Counted from the stretch's first letter, positions 1 to 8,635 are shown. The stretch is DNA of 64,000 nucleotides from an uncultured Actinomycetes bacterium (GCA_903875425.1 CAIQWC010000012.1:1-64000), one strand, 5' to 3'. The notes: generated from the letters alone by a model not told the origin. Program-made: numbers and translations.

Positions 1-82
1 AGACGACCACGTTGATAGGCCGGAAGTGTAAGTGCGGTAACGCATTCAGCTGACCGGTACTAATCGGCCGAGGGCTTGGAGA
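1..82 (+). rRNA. rrl: 23S ribosomal RNA, 3' end (partial)
   Basis: The first ~80 bases match the conserved 3' end of bacterial 23S rRNA, including GACCGGTACTAATCGGCCGA followed by GGGCTTG. The gene enters from outside the window, so only the last part of domain VI is present. The exact 3' end is an estimate. A 5S gene follows about 70 bp later, as expected for a 16S-23S-5S operon. Confidence 0.9.
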
Positions 83-152
83 TGACGCTCGTGCTCGCTC
101 TAGAACGCTTGAGGATCGCGTTGGCTTTTTAGCCAGCGGTCCCCAGCAAAAT

Positions 153-270
<118 letters not shown>

Positions 271-275
271 TTCTT

Positions 276-306
276 AAAAACCCCCCGCCTCAGGCGGGGG
301 GTTTTT
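276..306 (+). terminator. rRNA operon terminator
   Basis: AAAAACCCCCCGCCT and its complement around a CA loop form a near-perfect GC-rich stem flanked by A and T runs. It lies 6 bp after the 5S gene. The A/T symmetry would let it work in both directions. Confidence 0.93.
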
Positions 307-347
307 GCATGCGGGAGCCAAAACTCAATAATACCTCCCTTTGCTCC

Positions 348-353
348 TACACT
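348..353 (+). promoter_or_regulatory. TACACT -10-like box before the GTG at 361
   Basis: TACACT ends 7 nt before the GTG start at 361 and no Shine-Dalgarno is present, fitting a leaderless transcript. It is a variant (C at position 3) of the TAGNNT box seen at other genes. Confidence 0.45.
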
Positions 354-360
354 TAAGGCC

Positions 361-1941
361 GTGTCCGGGTCTTTGCCTTCATCTCGAACGAAGATCGCTT
401 GGTGGTCGCTGGTCGTAGCAGTGCTCTTGGTGGGATGCTTCGAGCGTTTTTGGTTCCTCGCCCACGTGCCCTTCAACTCCGATGAAGCCATCGTGCTGCT
501 GCAGACACAAAGTGTGCTCCATGGTCACTTTGTTTCTTTCTACTGGGGGCAGTTCTATGGTGCTGGTCAGCCTTATATCGCCGCTCCCTTCGTTGCCATG
601 TTCGGTGCGAAGGTGTGGGTGATTCGGGGTTCAAGCATTGTGCTTTCAGCCCTCGGGAGCATGCTTGTTTGGCGCATCGCACGCCGGGTGCTCGACCACA
701 AGTACCTAGCGCTACTCGTAGGCGCCCTGAGTTTTTCGATACCTCTAGCTGCGGTGATGCAGATGAGTTATGCCTATGGGTTCCGTCCCATCACCTATGT
801 GTGTGCCCTCGCCACTATTTTGCTGGCCATCAAGGCGACCGTGGAGAACAAGACACTGTGGTTTTGGGCTTTGCTTGGTCTCGTCGCGGGGATAGGTTGG
901 TGGTCGAGCCCCGAAGTGGTGTGGGGACTGATTCCCGCAGGCCTTGTTGTAGCGAATGCTTGGTGGCCGCACCCTCAGTGGGGTCGCGTGTTGAAACAAG
1001 CCACGGTGATGGCGAGTGGCTTTGTGATGGGAGCCTTTGTTTGGATTTGGGTGACGATCACCTCGAGTGGATCAACCCTCAAGCCCCAACCGGCCCAGCA
1101 AGGGGTTCTGCTCCGTTTTGCTGGATTTTTCAGACACACCTTGCCCCAAGAATTTGGATTCCGTGTCTATTCGACGGGTAGTTACACCATCCCAAGCCAT
1201 GCCATAACGTGGTTTCTTTACGGTGTGGCCCTGGTGTTTCTGGGGTCCTGCACCTATGGTGCCTTGCGGGCGGGGGGCGTCGCTAGGGCTTTGGGTATCA
1301 CCGTGGTGCTTTCGCCAGTTATTTACGCACTCAATCCAGCCACGTGGTACTGGCTTGACGGGCGCTATGCACTCTTCTTGGGTCCGCTGTATCTCACGGT
1401 CATCGCCATTGGCATCGAATCGTTCACCTCACGCTATCGAGGAAAGCCTTGGGCCCGGCTGCCACTAGTCACCGGGATACTTGTCGCGATGAGTCTCGCC
1501 ATCTCGGTTGCTACCTTCGCGTCCTACTCGTCGTCACAGTCATCGTCGAGGGCGTTTGCGGCAGACAACGGCTCTAGGTCCGCAGCATTGGCGCTGGTAT
1601 CCCACGGAGTGACAGCGGGTTGGGCCGATTACTGGCTGGCGTACCGTCTCGACGCCTTCTCAAATGGCCAACTCCACCTCTCGCCCATCCCGGGAGATTT
1701 GGATCGCATTCTGAGTGACAGCGTGATTACCAAGTCACATCGTCCTGCAATCTGGATATTCCAAGGTGGAGGATCAATCTCGACACCTCAAGGCAACGCC
1801 AAGGGCCCAGAGGGGATGCGTTTTGATTCGTTCGAGCGGCAATTGAGAGCGCAGGGGAGAACCTGGGAGGTTCGAAAAATTGCTGGCCTCTGGGTGATTA
1901 TCGTTCGACCGGCGATTGCTCCTTCCCTTATTCATCCCTAA
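361..1941 (+). CDS. GT-C fold membrane glycosyltransferase-like protein (ArnT/PMT style)
   Basis: This 526-aa polytopic protein has about ten hydrophobic segments. An Asp-Glu pair sits in the first extracytoplasmic loop (FNSDEA, about residues 39-44), the typical place for the acidic motif of GT-C transferases that use polyprenyl-phosphate sugars. A YWLDGRYALFLGP stretch near residue 330 lies in a later loop. The family role, moving a sugar from a lipid carrier to an acceptor on the outer face of the membrane, is inferred from this topology; the substrate is unknown. The start is GTG with no Shine-Dalgarno. The gene stands alone between the rRNA terminator and a convergent minus-strand pair. 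Confidence 0.7.
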   Translation: MSGSLPSSRTKIAWWSLVVAVLLVGCFERFWFLAHVPFNSDEAIVLLQTQSVLHGHFVSFYWGQFYGAGQPYIAAPFVAMFGAKVWVIRGSSIVLSALGSMLVWRIARRVLDHKYLALLVGALSFSIPLAAVMQMSYAYGFRPITYVCALATILLAIKATVENKTLWFWALLGLVAGIGWWSSPEVVWGLIPAGLVVANAWWPHPQWGRVLKQATVMASGFVMGAFVWIWVTITSSGSTLKPQPAQQGVLLRFAGFFRHTLPQEFGFRVYSTGSYTIPSHAITWFLYGVALVFLGSCTYGALRAGGVARALGITVVLSPVIYALNPATWYWLDGRYALFLGPLYLTVIAIGIESFTSRYRGKPWARLPLVTGILVAMSLAISVATFASYSSSQSSSRAFAADNGSRSAALALVSHGVTAGWADYWLAYRLDAFSNGQLHLSPIPGDLDRILSDSVITKSHRPAIWIFQGGGSISTPQGNAKGPEGMRFDSFERQLRAQGRTWEVRKIAGLWVIIVRPAIAPSLIHP

Positions 1942-2034
1942 GTCATTATCTGGCCCATAGTCAAGGCACGCCGAGCATCAAGCAGGATCGTCCTTCGACC
2001 CCACTTCAGTACTGACCGTTACCCCTGATGGTCG

Positions 2035-2715
2035 CTAGCCGACATCGGCTAAGGCGGCGGTGAGTCGTTCGAAAGCTTCTGGAGTTCGGGTTCCCCACCA
2101 AAAGAGATCTTGACCATCGATGAACCTGACTGGTGCGACTGGTTCGAGTTCCGGTAATTGTCGTTTCGTGAACTTATAGGGTTCGGTTGGAGCGAGAATG
2201 ACATCTGGCCGCAAGGTCTTGACCGATTCAAGGGTGACGGTTGGATAGGGGCCTTCATCGAAGGGTACGACCATGATGCCGAGGTGGGCAAGGAGCGACG
2301 CTGCGTAGGTAGGTCTTCCAAGTGCCATCCATGGTTTTCGCCATATGGGGACGAAAGCTCGGACGCGCAACGCCGCGGCTTCTCCAAAGTTCATCACCTG
2401 TGGCGTGACACCGACTGCCGTCGCCAAGGACTTAAGTTCTGATGAAAGTCCGGCAAGGCTGTCGACATGCATGACATGGACGCGAATACCTTCGGCTGTT
2501 AACTCCTCGTAGTGCTCGCGTAAGTTTTCTTCTCGCTCCATGACCACGAGGTCGGGAGCAAGTTGGATAATGGTTTCGAGTTTCGGATCCTTGGTGCCGC
2601 CGACACTCTGAATAGAAGCTTGTTCGCAAAACCGCGTGCAAGCGAGGGGAGTAACGTTCCACGAGAGTAGCGTCTCGGTCACCGAGGGAACGAGAGAAAT
2701 AACTCGGGGAGCCAT
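2035..2715 (-). CDS. Helical-backbone metal-receptor (BtuF/TroA-like) protein without signal peptide
   Basis: The N-terminus PRVISLVPSVTETL is the signature of the BtuF/FhuD-type periplasmic-binding fold, which binds cobalamin, haem or ferric siderophores. LAPDLVV and LRPDVILAPTEPY are later hallmarks of the two lobes. There is no signal peptide or lipobox, so at 226 aa it is probably a cytoplasmic stand-alone version. I chose ATG 2715 rather than an upstream GTG at 2766 because homology begins at the MAPRV methionine and the upstream gene stops at 2718. It is probably translationally coupled to that gene. The ligand cannot be read from sequence. Confidence 0.75.
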   Translation of the reverse strand: MAPRVISLVPSVTETLLSWNVTPLACTRFCEQASIQSVGGTKDPKLETIIQLAPDLVVMEREENLREHYEELTAEGIRVHVMHVDSLAGLSSELKSLATAVGVTPQVMNFGEAAALRVRAFVPIWRKPWMALGRPTYAASLLAHLGIMVVPFDEGPYPTVTLESVKTLRPDVILAPTEPYKFTKRQLPELEPVAPVRFIDGQDLFWWGTRTPEAFERLTAALADVG

Positions 2716-2717
2716 AG

Positions 2718-3176
2718 TTAGCAGGTTGTCTTGATTTGGTGCATCAAACTGGTTAGTTGTGACCATTGGGTCTGGAACCGAGTAACCGCATCTTCGCTAA
2801 TTGCAGATTCAACGGATGCAACCAAGTACTTAACGTTGGCCAAGAAGCGTGAAGACGTCCCCGTCGCCGATTGCTCCGAAAGGCGCAAATCGGCATTCAT
2901 CACCGATAATGACGTGAGGGCATCACTGGCAGTCCCCGTCGTATTAGCGTAGGACAATACAGCGGTGGTCACTCGTTCGGCATCGGCTTCTAGAGCGATA
3001 CAGCGTGGCTTGTGCCCCGCAGCGGGAGCGCTACTCGGTAGCGTCGTGAGGGTCGTACCGTGATGATGGGACGAGTATCCAACGGCTGTACTTACGACGA
3101 GTGCAATGACGAGGAGAGGAGCTAGGACAATGCCAACAGTCAGGAGATGCCGTTTTGCTGTGTTTGGTGTACCCAT
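2718..3176 (-). CDS. Hypothetical membrane-anchored protein
   Basis: This 152-aa protein has one N-terminal hydrophobic segment (about residues 10-32) followed by a Ser/Thr/Pro-rich spacer and an extracytoplasmic part predicted to be helical. It has only two cysteines, one near residue 58 and one at the C-terminus. ATG 3176 was chosen because AAGGAG lies 5 nt upstream and the signal anchor begins there; the reading frame is open further upstream to 3371. It ends 2 bp before the BtuF-like gene, so the two probably form an operon. I recognise no family. Confidence 0.6.
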   Translation of the reverse strand: MGTPNTAKRHLLTVGIVLAPLLVIALVVSTAVGYSSHHHGTTLTTLPSSAPAAGHKPRCIALEADAERVTTAVLSYANTTGTASDALTSLSVMNADLRLSEQSATGTSSRFLANVKYLVASVESAISEDAVTRFQTQWSQLTSLMHQIKTTC

Positions 3177-3295
3177 CAATGCTCCTTGTTCAAATCGTAC
3201 CCTAGTGGTCCTACCAACCTTCGGGTTAGTGTCAAACTCTGTGACTGCTGCGCAGCCATAATGGGCAAGCAGCGATCTCGGTAAGGATGGACCAG

Positions 3296-3769
3296 ATGAA
3301 GAAGCGCTATCAACACGCTTCAGGACTTGCGTTGGTGCTGAGCGCGCTTTCGTTGTGCGCGTGTTCATCATCGATGGCTACCGCGCCGACAACGACCACC
3401 GTGCAGACCACCACCACCATCCCGGCAACGACGACGACCGTGACGGCAGTCGGTGGATTCATTAGTACGCAGTGGTGCCCTCAATACGAAGTTATTGGTG
3501 ACGGGTCCTTCGCCTTGGCCAGTGCCGGCGCGGAAATCTATTACAGCGTCAATGCACCCGCAGATAAGATTTATTCGGCTTGTAGGGCTAACTTGCTCGC
3601 TCAGTCATGGACGGTAGATGAAGCCAATTCCCACCAAGGGCTCACCGGCGGCTTCATTCAGGCCACGCAAGGTAAGGCATGGGCGCTGATTACGATCACG
3701 AGTACAGCGACACCGACGGTGAAGGTCTGCACGTGGCCTGGACGGCCGGTCACACTCTCGTGTCCCTAG
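3296..3769 (+). CDS. Putative lipoprotein, function unknown
   Basis: This 157-aa protein has a charged N-terminus (MKKR), a hydrophobic core and LCAC, which can serve as a lipobox with the second Cys lipidated. A Thr-rich linker (TTTT repeats, about residues 30-50) follows, then a small domain with four Cys that could form disulphides. ATG 3296 is preferred over ATG 3287 because AAGG lies 9 nt upstream of it. It is divergent from the 2718-3176 gene. Extracytoplasmic anchoring is inferred; no family was recognised. Confidence 0.6.
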   Translation: MKKRYQHASGLALVLSALSLCACSSSMATAPTTTTVQTTTTIPATTTTVTAVGGFISTQWCPQYEVIGDGSFALASAGAEIYYSVNAPADKIYSACRANLLAQSWTVDEANSHQGLTGGFIQATQGKAWALITITSTATPTVKVCTWPGRPVTLSCP

Positions 3770-3773
3770 GAGA

Positions 3774-3808
3774 ATGACTGAGCGATTCCTAAGGAATGAC
3801 TCGGTCAT
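3774..3808 (+). terminator. Stem-loop after the lipoprotein gene
   Basis: ATGACTGAG pairs with CTCGGTCAT around an inner ATTCC/GGAAT stem, with two mismatches between. It begins 5 bp after the lipoprotein stop codon. There is no T-run, so a terminator role is only possible. Confidence 0.35.
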
Positions 3809-3868
3809 GACCAGGTGCGGTGGGGCTGGGGTTTAAAATGAGCAGACAAAGCCACGAAAGGTCAGGCA

Positions 3869-5065
3869 ATGGTCGTTGCAACCGCGAAGACATCCTCACG
3901 AACCGTACTCAAGGTCGCACTTGCGTTCGTTGGTGCCGCATCATTGTCGCTCTTTGGCACGCTGGTGGATGTAACGGCGTCGCACGCAGCACCGGCATCG
4001 CTCGCCGTAACAACGATATCAGTCAAGAAAAATTCAACCATCAACCCAAATACGACTATTTCGGTTTCCTTTAATGAAGCCTTGGCGCCCACGATGAGCT
4101 CACTAGCGACTACATCGAGCACTACGAGTACGTCGACGTCGACGTCGACGTCGATAACCTCGACAACGGTCGCAAGTTACTACTCGGGTACACCGGTCCT
4201 CTCACCTTCCGTCGTCGGCGGGACATGGGTGGAAACGTCATCTCGAACCTTTACCTTTGAGAGTACGTACGGTCTCGTTAGTGGGGTCCGCTACAGCTTG
4301 AGGGTTCCTTCGGGTGCTGCGGGTCCGCGTTCAAGCACCGGGGGAGCGCTCAGTACGAGCACCACGATTCACTTTTCGGTCGGGGTAGGCTCAACCACAG
4401 CTTTGAATCGAGACTTGGCTCAACTGAGATACATACCGCTGTCCTATGCGGTAGCGAGCGGAACAAAGTATCCAGGTGGTCTTGGTGGAGCGTCAAAGGG
4501 AACTTGGGCCTGGCGTTTCAAGTTGCCCAAGCAACTGACGACGCAGTGGAATGCATCGCAGTACACCGTGATCACAAAAGGTGCAGTGATGGCTCTGGAG
4601 AACACGAACGCGATGACAACGGACGGATTAGCAAGTACTGCCGTATGGCATGTTGCCACGGCGAACCTACAAAAGCACATCCTTGATAAAAGTCCTTGGA
4701 ACTATGTACTTGTTCGCCAAGCCCTGCCCCAGCAGCTCCACCTCTACGTCAATGGTAAGGACGTCTACGACTCGCTCGTTAATACGGGAATTCCTTCGTC
4801 TACCTCTGACGTCGGAACCTTTCCTGTCTACCTTCGGTTTACCTCAACGACCATGTCAGGTACCAATCCAGACGGATCTCACTACAACGACACGGGCATT
4901 CCTTGGGTTTCTTACTTCAGTGGTGGCGATGCACTGCACGGATTTATTCGATCAGGGTATGGATGGCCACAGTCTCTGGGCTGCATTGAAATGCCCTTTG
5001 CCAATGCCGGGATTGTTTGGCCACACACCCCCATCGGAACACTTGTTACGGTGCAGCCCTTCTAG
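3869..5065 (+). CDS. L,D-transpeptidase (YkuD domain), secreted
   Basis: This 398-aa protein has a signal-like N-terminus (hydrophobic about residues 14-40), an Ig-like/Big_5-type region, a Ser/Thr repeat linker (about residues 80-100) and a C-terminal YkuD domain. The catalytic motif is readable: His at about 357 (HGF) and Cys at about 372 in SLGCIEMP. The family makes 3->3 peptidoglycan cross-links using an acyl-Cys intermediate and acts outside the membrane. ATG 3869 has GAAAGG 7 nt upstream. Its last 20 bp overlap the end of the convergent DUF167 gene. Confidence 0.88.
   Translation: MVVATAKTSSRTVLKVALAFVGAASLSLFGTLVDVTASHAAPASLAVTTISVKKNSTINPNTTISVSFNEALAPTMSSLATTSSTTSTSTSTSTSITSTTVASYYSGTPVLSPSVVGGTWVETSSRTFTFESTYGLVSGVRYSLRVPSGAAGPRSSTGGALSTSTTIHFSVGVGSTTALNRDLAQLRYIPLSYAVASGTKYPGGLGGASKGTWAWRFKLPKQLTTQWNASQYTVITKGAVMALENTNAMTTDGLASTAVWHVATANLQKHILDKSPWNYVLVRQALPQQLHLYVNGKDVYDSLVNTGIPSSTSDVGTFPVYLRFTSTTMSGTNPDGSHYNDTGIPWVSYFSGGDALHGFIRSGYGWPQSLGCIEMPFANAGIVWPHTPIGTLVTVQPF
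4132..4155 (+). repeat. Hexanucleotide tandem repeat inside the L,D-transpeptidase gene
   Basis: Four consecutive copies of GTCGAC (the last copy ends in T) encode part of a Ser-Thr-Ser-Thr tract. The unit is a multiple of three, so copy-number change would alter linker length without a frameshift. Confidence 0.85.
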
Positions 5066-5396
5066 CGAGCACGGTATCGAGCTCGGGAGAATTCGCTCCT
5101 AAGGCCTGACGAACTCTCGCGATAGGTGGCGGCGTGGCGAGTAACGCGCTGAGTATCTCGCGATGGTGTTCCTCGCCCCCAAGGAGTTCAAATACTTTTC
5201 GTGGGCTGCTTCGGCCAAGGATAAGCCGTAGCGATGCTTTGGTGACACGAAATGATTTCGACAAGATCTCGAGCGCTGCCGCATTGGCTGCGCCGTCAAT
5301 AGCGGGAACCCTGACGCTGACTACGAGCGCACCGGCGTACTGACCGCCTACCGTGTCGCGGTTGGATCCGGGCCTTAGGAGTACCGAAAAGCGCAT
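5046..5396 (-). CDS. DUF167/YggU family protein
   Basis: This ~116-aa protein matches the small DUF167 (YggU) family: LLRPGSNRDTVGG near the start, then VRVPAIDGAANAAALEILS and LILGRSSPRKVFEL, the conserved core. The biochemical role of the family is unsettled. ATG 5396 was chosen because the family starts at this point; an upstream in-frame start at 5432 would overlap the dehydrogenase gene by 29 bp. It probably shares a transcript with mmsA. The C-terminal ~25 residues extend past the usual domain. Confidence 0.8.
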   Translation of the reverse strand: MRFSVLLRPGSNRDTVGGQYAGALVVSVRVPAIDGAANAAALEILSKSFRVTKASLRLILGRSSPRKVFELLGGEEHHREILSALLATPPPIARVRQALGANSPELDTVLARRAAP

Positions 5397-5403
5397 GGCC
5401 CTG

Positions 5404-6900
5404 CTAGCGCGTCTTAGGGAATCCGAGGTCAACCTCTGAGGTGGCAGGATCAGGCCAGCGGGTAGTTACGACTTTGCCTCGGGTATAGAACGAGACACCT
5501 TCAGGGCCGTACATGTGGGCATCGCCAAAGAGCGAATCTTTCCATCCACCGAAACTGAACGATGCGACGGGCACGGGAATGGGAACGTTAACCCCGACCA
5601 TGCCGCAGCGCACCTCATTGGTAAAGCGTCGAGCTGCCCCACCATCGCGGGTAAAGATGGCGACGCCGTTGCCATAGGTGTTGGCATTAATCAAGGTGAC
5701 CGCTTCTTCGTAGGTATCGACGCGAATAACGCTGAGTACGGGGCCGAAGATTTCGTCCTCGTAGCAGCTCATACCGGGTTTGACATCATCGATCAGCGAA
5801 ACTCCCAAGAAAAACCCGTTTGCCTCGTCACCGTCGAAAATTTGATCGCGTCCATCAACAATGACCGTGGCACCTTGTTCCGCCGCACCGGCGACATAGC
5901 CCGCGACGCGATCACGGTGCTCGCCGGTAATCAGCGGTCCCATTTCGTTCTTAGGGTCCGTTCCTGGTCCAATGGCCAGCGCGTCCATTCGGGAAGCAAT
6001 TTCGGGGACGAGTCGGTCAGCGACACCTCCAACTGCGACAACGACCGATACGGCCATGCACCGCTCACCAGCAGATCCATACGCTGCCGACACCGCAGCG
6101 TCAGCCGCGATTCGAAGATCAGCATCGGGGAGCACCAACATATGATTCTTGGCGCCGCCTAATGCCTGAACTCGCTTCCCAGCCTTGGTGCCACGCTCAT
6201 AAATGGACCTAGCGATAGGCGTGGATCCAACGAAACTCACTGCGTCAACCAAGGGGTCTTCAAGGAGTCTCCCCACGGTATCGGCGTCACCTTGGAGCAC
6301 GGTAAAGACCCCGGCGGGAAGGTTGGCTTCGCGAAGGAGTTCGGCGATAAAGAGTGCCGCTGAAGGATCTTTCTCTGAAGGCTTCAAGATGAAAGCGTTC
6401 CCGCAGGCAATCGCATTTGCCATCATCCACAGGGGGACCATTACCGGGAAGTTGAACGGCGTAATGCCGGCTACGACGCCGACGGGCTGGCGAAGGGAGT
6501 ACACATCAACCCCGGTGGAGACCTGTGACGAGAAGGCTCCTTGAAGGTGAGTGCCGAGTCCGCATGCGTACTCGACATTCTCGAGGCCTCTACTAATTTC
6601 GCCGAGCGCATCGGCGTGCACTTTTCCATGTTCGGCCGTAATGATGGATGCGAGATCATCACGGCGCTCATGGAGAAGGTGGCGAAAGGCGAAGAGCACC
6701 TCGGTTCGGTGAGATAGAGACGATTGCCCCCAGGAGTCGGCGGCGCTACGAGCAGAATGCAATGCAGCGTCGAGATCTTGCGCAGTGGCGAAGGGTACTT
6801 CTGCACTGACGGCACCCGTTGCGGGGTTGTAGACCGGAGCAGTCTTGGTGGAAACGGATTCGTGGGCCTTTCCATCAATCCAATGGGTGAGTCGCTTCAT
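5404..6900 (-). CDS. mmsA: Methylmalonate-semialdehyde dehydrogenase (acylating)
   Basis: This 498-aa aldehyde dehydrogenase carries ITPFNFPVMVPLWM, the VSFVGSTPIA nucleotide-binding motif, GGAKNHMLV (the MmsA-type replacement of ELGGK) and catalytic Cys at about 281 in GERCMA. The family oxidises methylmalonate semialdehyde or malonate semialdehyde to propionyl-CoA or acetyl-CoA with NAD+ and CoA, as in valine and myo-inositol breakdown. Length fits. The ATG is preceded by GGAG 8 nt upstream. No valine or inositol pathway genes are adjacent, so the physiological substrate is open. Confidence 0.92.
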   Translation of the reverse strand: MKRLTHWIDGKAHESVSTKTAPVYNPATGAVSAEVPFATAQDLDAALHSARSAADSWGQSSLSHRTEVLFAFRHLLHERRDDLASIITAEHGKVHADALGEISRGLENVEYACGLGTHLQGAFSSQVSTGVDVYSLRQPVGVVAGITPFNFPVMVPLWMMANAIACGNAFILKPSEKDPSAALFIAELLREANLPAGVFTVLQGDADTVGRLLEDPLVDAVSFVGSTPIARSIYERGTKAGKRVQALGGAKNHMLVLPDADLRIAADAAVSAAYGSAGERCMAVSVVVAVGGVADRLVPEIASRMDALAIGPGTDPKNEMGPLITGEHRDRVAGYVAGAAEQGATVIVDGRDQIFDGDEANGFFLGVSLIDDVKPGMSCYEDEIFGPVLSVIRVDTYEEAVTLINANTYGNGVAIFTRDGGAARRFTNEVRCGMVGVNVPIPVPVASFSFGGWKDSLFGDAHMYGPEGVSFYTRGKVVTTRWPDPATSEVDLGFPKTR

Positions 6901-6998
6901 GGCTATCGCTCCAGTTATGTCTCATCATTGAGGGTGGTTGTCAGCCTACAAGGAAGGCTAGGGGAACTCTTGATGAAGGGGCGCCGCTTGCGCGAGCG

Positions 6999-7994
6999 CT
7001 ACACCCGCTCAGCGGGGCTAATGGTGAGCGCTGGGTCAAACTGAGCAACGGGGGCCAAGGCTGCTTCGATTGCCGTTACGAAGTCGTCTTCGAGCACGAG
7101 ATCGACGGCGCCGACATTGTCGATAATTTGTTCGGGACGCGATGCGCCAACGATGGCTGAAGCCACGTTCTTATTGCGCAGCACCCACGCTAAGGCCACC
7201 TGAGCTGGCTGGAGTCCGGCTTGGTCGCACAGCGCTACGTAGGCGGCAACGGCGCGCAAGGTGTCATCGGCTAGAAAACGACTCACCATATTGGCGTCTT
7301 TGGACGCCCCTCTCGAGCCTTCAGGAATGGCGCCACCAGGGAGGTACTTTCCGGTTAGCACCCCCTGAGCGATGGGAGACCAGACAATTTGTGAAATACC
7401 ATTGGCCTCGCACGTGGGCACTACTTCCTCCTCGATGACGCGCCACAATAGCGAGTACTGAGGTTGCGAGGAGACAATCCGGTCAAGGCCCATATCCTTG
7501 GCGATCACGAGTGCTTGATCGATCTCGGAAGCCTTCCATTCCGACACACCGATGTAGTGAACTTTGCCCATGCGAACCAAATCATCGAAGGCACGTAGTG
7601 TTTCGTCTAAGGGCGTGGCGTAGTCAAAACGGTGCGCTTGAAGCAAATCCACGTGATCGGTACCAAGGCGCTTGAGTGACGCATCGAGTGATTCGATAAT
7701 GTGTTTGCGAGACAGACCACGGTTGTTTGGGTTTGGCCCGGTTGGCCAATAAACCTTGGTAAAAATTTCTATCGAGTCCCGACGCACGCCCTTGAGCGCG
7801 GTACCGAGTACTTCCTCGGCTTTGCCGATGGCATACACATCGGCAGTATCAAAGGTAGTGATACCGAGGTCGAGCGCCGCTTTCACACACGCGATGGCTT
7901 GGTCCTGCTCGATTTGGCTGCCATGGGTTAGCCAGTTGCCATAGGACAACGAGGAGACGAGCATTCCAGTACGGCCAAGGTGTCGGTAATCCAT
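6999..7994 (-). CDS. Aldo/keto reductase (Kv-beta/YghZ-like)
   Basis: This 331-aa TIM-barrel reductase begins MDYRHLGRTGMLVSSLSYG, typical of the Kv-beta-like AKR group. The catalytic tetrad is readable: Asp in FDTADVY, Tyr of the same motif, Lys in IFTKVYW and His in LLQAHRFD. NADPH is expected to bind near the C-terminal IVGASRPEQI motif. The substrate is unknown. It lies about 100 bp upstream of mmsA on the same strand but has its own promoter-like box, so a shared operon is only possible. Confidence 0.88.
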   Translation of the reverse strand: MDYRHLGRTGMLVSSLSYGNWLTHGSQIEQDQAIACVKAALDLGITTFDTADVYAIGKAEEVLGTALKGVRRDSIEIFTKVYWPTGPNPNNRGLSRKHIIESLDASLKRLGTDHVDLLQAHRFDYATPLDETLRAFDDLVRMGKVHYIGVSEWKASEIDQALVIAKDMGLDRIVSSQPQYSLLWRVIEEEVVPTCEANGISQIVWSPIAQGVLTGKYLPGGAIPEGSRGASKDANMVSRFLADDTLRAVAAYVALCDQAGLQPAQVALAWVLRNKNVASAIVGASRPEQIIDNVGAVDLVLEDDFVTAIEAALAPVAQFDPALTISPAERV

Positions 7995-8001
7995 GTCAGG
8001 A

Positions 8002-8007
8002 AACTTA
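8002..8007 (-). promoter_or_regulatory. TAAGTT -10-like box before the aldo/keto reductase
   Basis: On the minus strand TAAGTT is followed by 7 nt and the ATG at 7994. No Shine-Dalgarno is seen, which fits a leaderless start. Confidence 0.4.
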
Positions 8008-8142
8008 ACCGATGCTGACTATTTCGGGGACGCCATATAGGTCAGAGTCTTGGTCCTTGATGCACTACTCGCTTGTTTCATCGAGTTTTGCCGTCCAAGT
8101 TGAGAACCCCTAAAGGTCCTTAGCCTCAGCGCAGAAGCCAAT

Positions 8143-8217
8143 TGGTGCGCCCCTCGGGATTCGAACCCGAAACCTGCGGATTAAGAGTCCGTTGCTCTGC
8201 CGTTGAGCTAGAGGCGC
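8143..8217 (-). tRNA. tRNA-Lys (anticodon CTT)
   Basis: Cloverleaf on the minus strand: acceptor GCGCCTC/GGGGCGC, D-arm with AGCTCAACGGCAGAGC, anticodon loop CTCTTAA giving CTT, and T-arm TCGGG-TTCGAAT-CCCGA. The 3' CCA is encoded after discriminator A. Confidence 0.96.
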
Positions 8218-8335
8218 GGTGCAACTTTAGCGCAGGCTTGAGCTCGGGATCACCTTGATGGCTAAGAATTCTGCTGGCCTTGAGGCCCCAAGCAGGCGTG
8301 CGCCAAGCGGTGGGATTTGTTTTCTTCGAAGAACT

Positions 8336-8372
8336 CACCGCGGCCCCCGTATTGCTATCGGGGGCCGCGGTG
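8336..8372 (-). terminator. Perfect 14-bp GC-rich hairpin after tRNA-His
   Basis: CACCGCGGCCCCCG and its exact reverse complement flank a 9-nt loop. It begins 2 bp past the CCA end of tRNA-His in that gene's direction. No clear U-run follows, so it may be a terminator, a processing element, or both. Confidence 0.6.
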
Positions 8373-8374
8373 AC

Positions 8375-8451
8375 TGGGGTGAACGAGGGGACTTGAACCC
8401 CCGGCCTCCAGGGCCACAACCTGGCGCTCTAACCACCTGAGCTACGCCCAC
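8375..8451 (-). tRNA. tRNA-His (anticodon GTG)
   Basis: Minus-strand cloverleaf: acceptor GTGGGCG pairs with CGTTCAC, D-arm GCTCAGGTGGTTAGAGC, anticodon GTG in the loop between CCAGG and CCTGG, and T-loop TTCAAGT. Discriminator C and CCA are encoded. The extra G-1 of tRNA-His would come from processing at the adjacent G. Confidence 0.95.
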
Positions 8452-8527
8452 CAAGGTCTTTTAGTTTGCCACAGGCGAGGCCCACCGCTGCGCTCGGCCA
8501 ATCCTGGCCTAACGTGGTTACCGCAGC

Positions 8528-8604
8528 GCCTCTGTAGCTCAACTGGATAGAGCGGGTGGCTTCTACCCACCAGGTTGCGGGTTCGACTCCTGCCGGGGGC
8601 ACCA
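8528..8604 (+). tRNA. tRNA-Arg (anticodon TCT)
   Basis: Cloverleaf: acceptor GCCTCTG/CGGGGGC, D-arm GCTCAACTGGATAGAGC, anticodon loop CTTCTAC giving TCT (reads AGA/AGG), and T-arm GCGGG-TTCGACT-CCTGC. CCA is encoded. It lies upstream of the iron permease gene on the same strand. Confidence 0.95.
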
Positions 8605-8635
8605 TGGTGACAGAGTTCCGACTCTGGGCGCTAAG

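Noticed and set aside
4132-4155. Tandem repeat as a CRISPR-like or mobile repeat
   Set aside because: The unit is 6 bp with no spacers and is part of a coding Ser/Thr tract.
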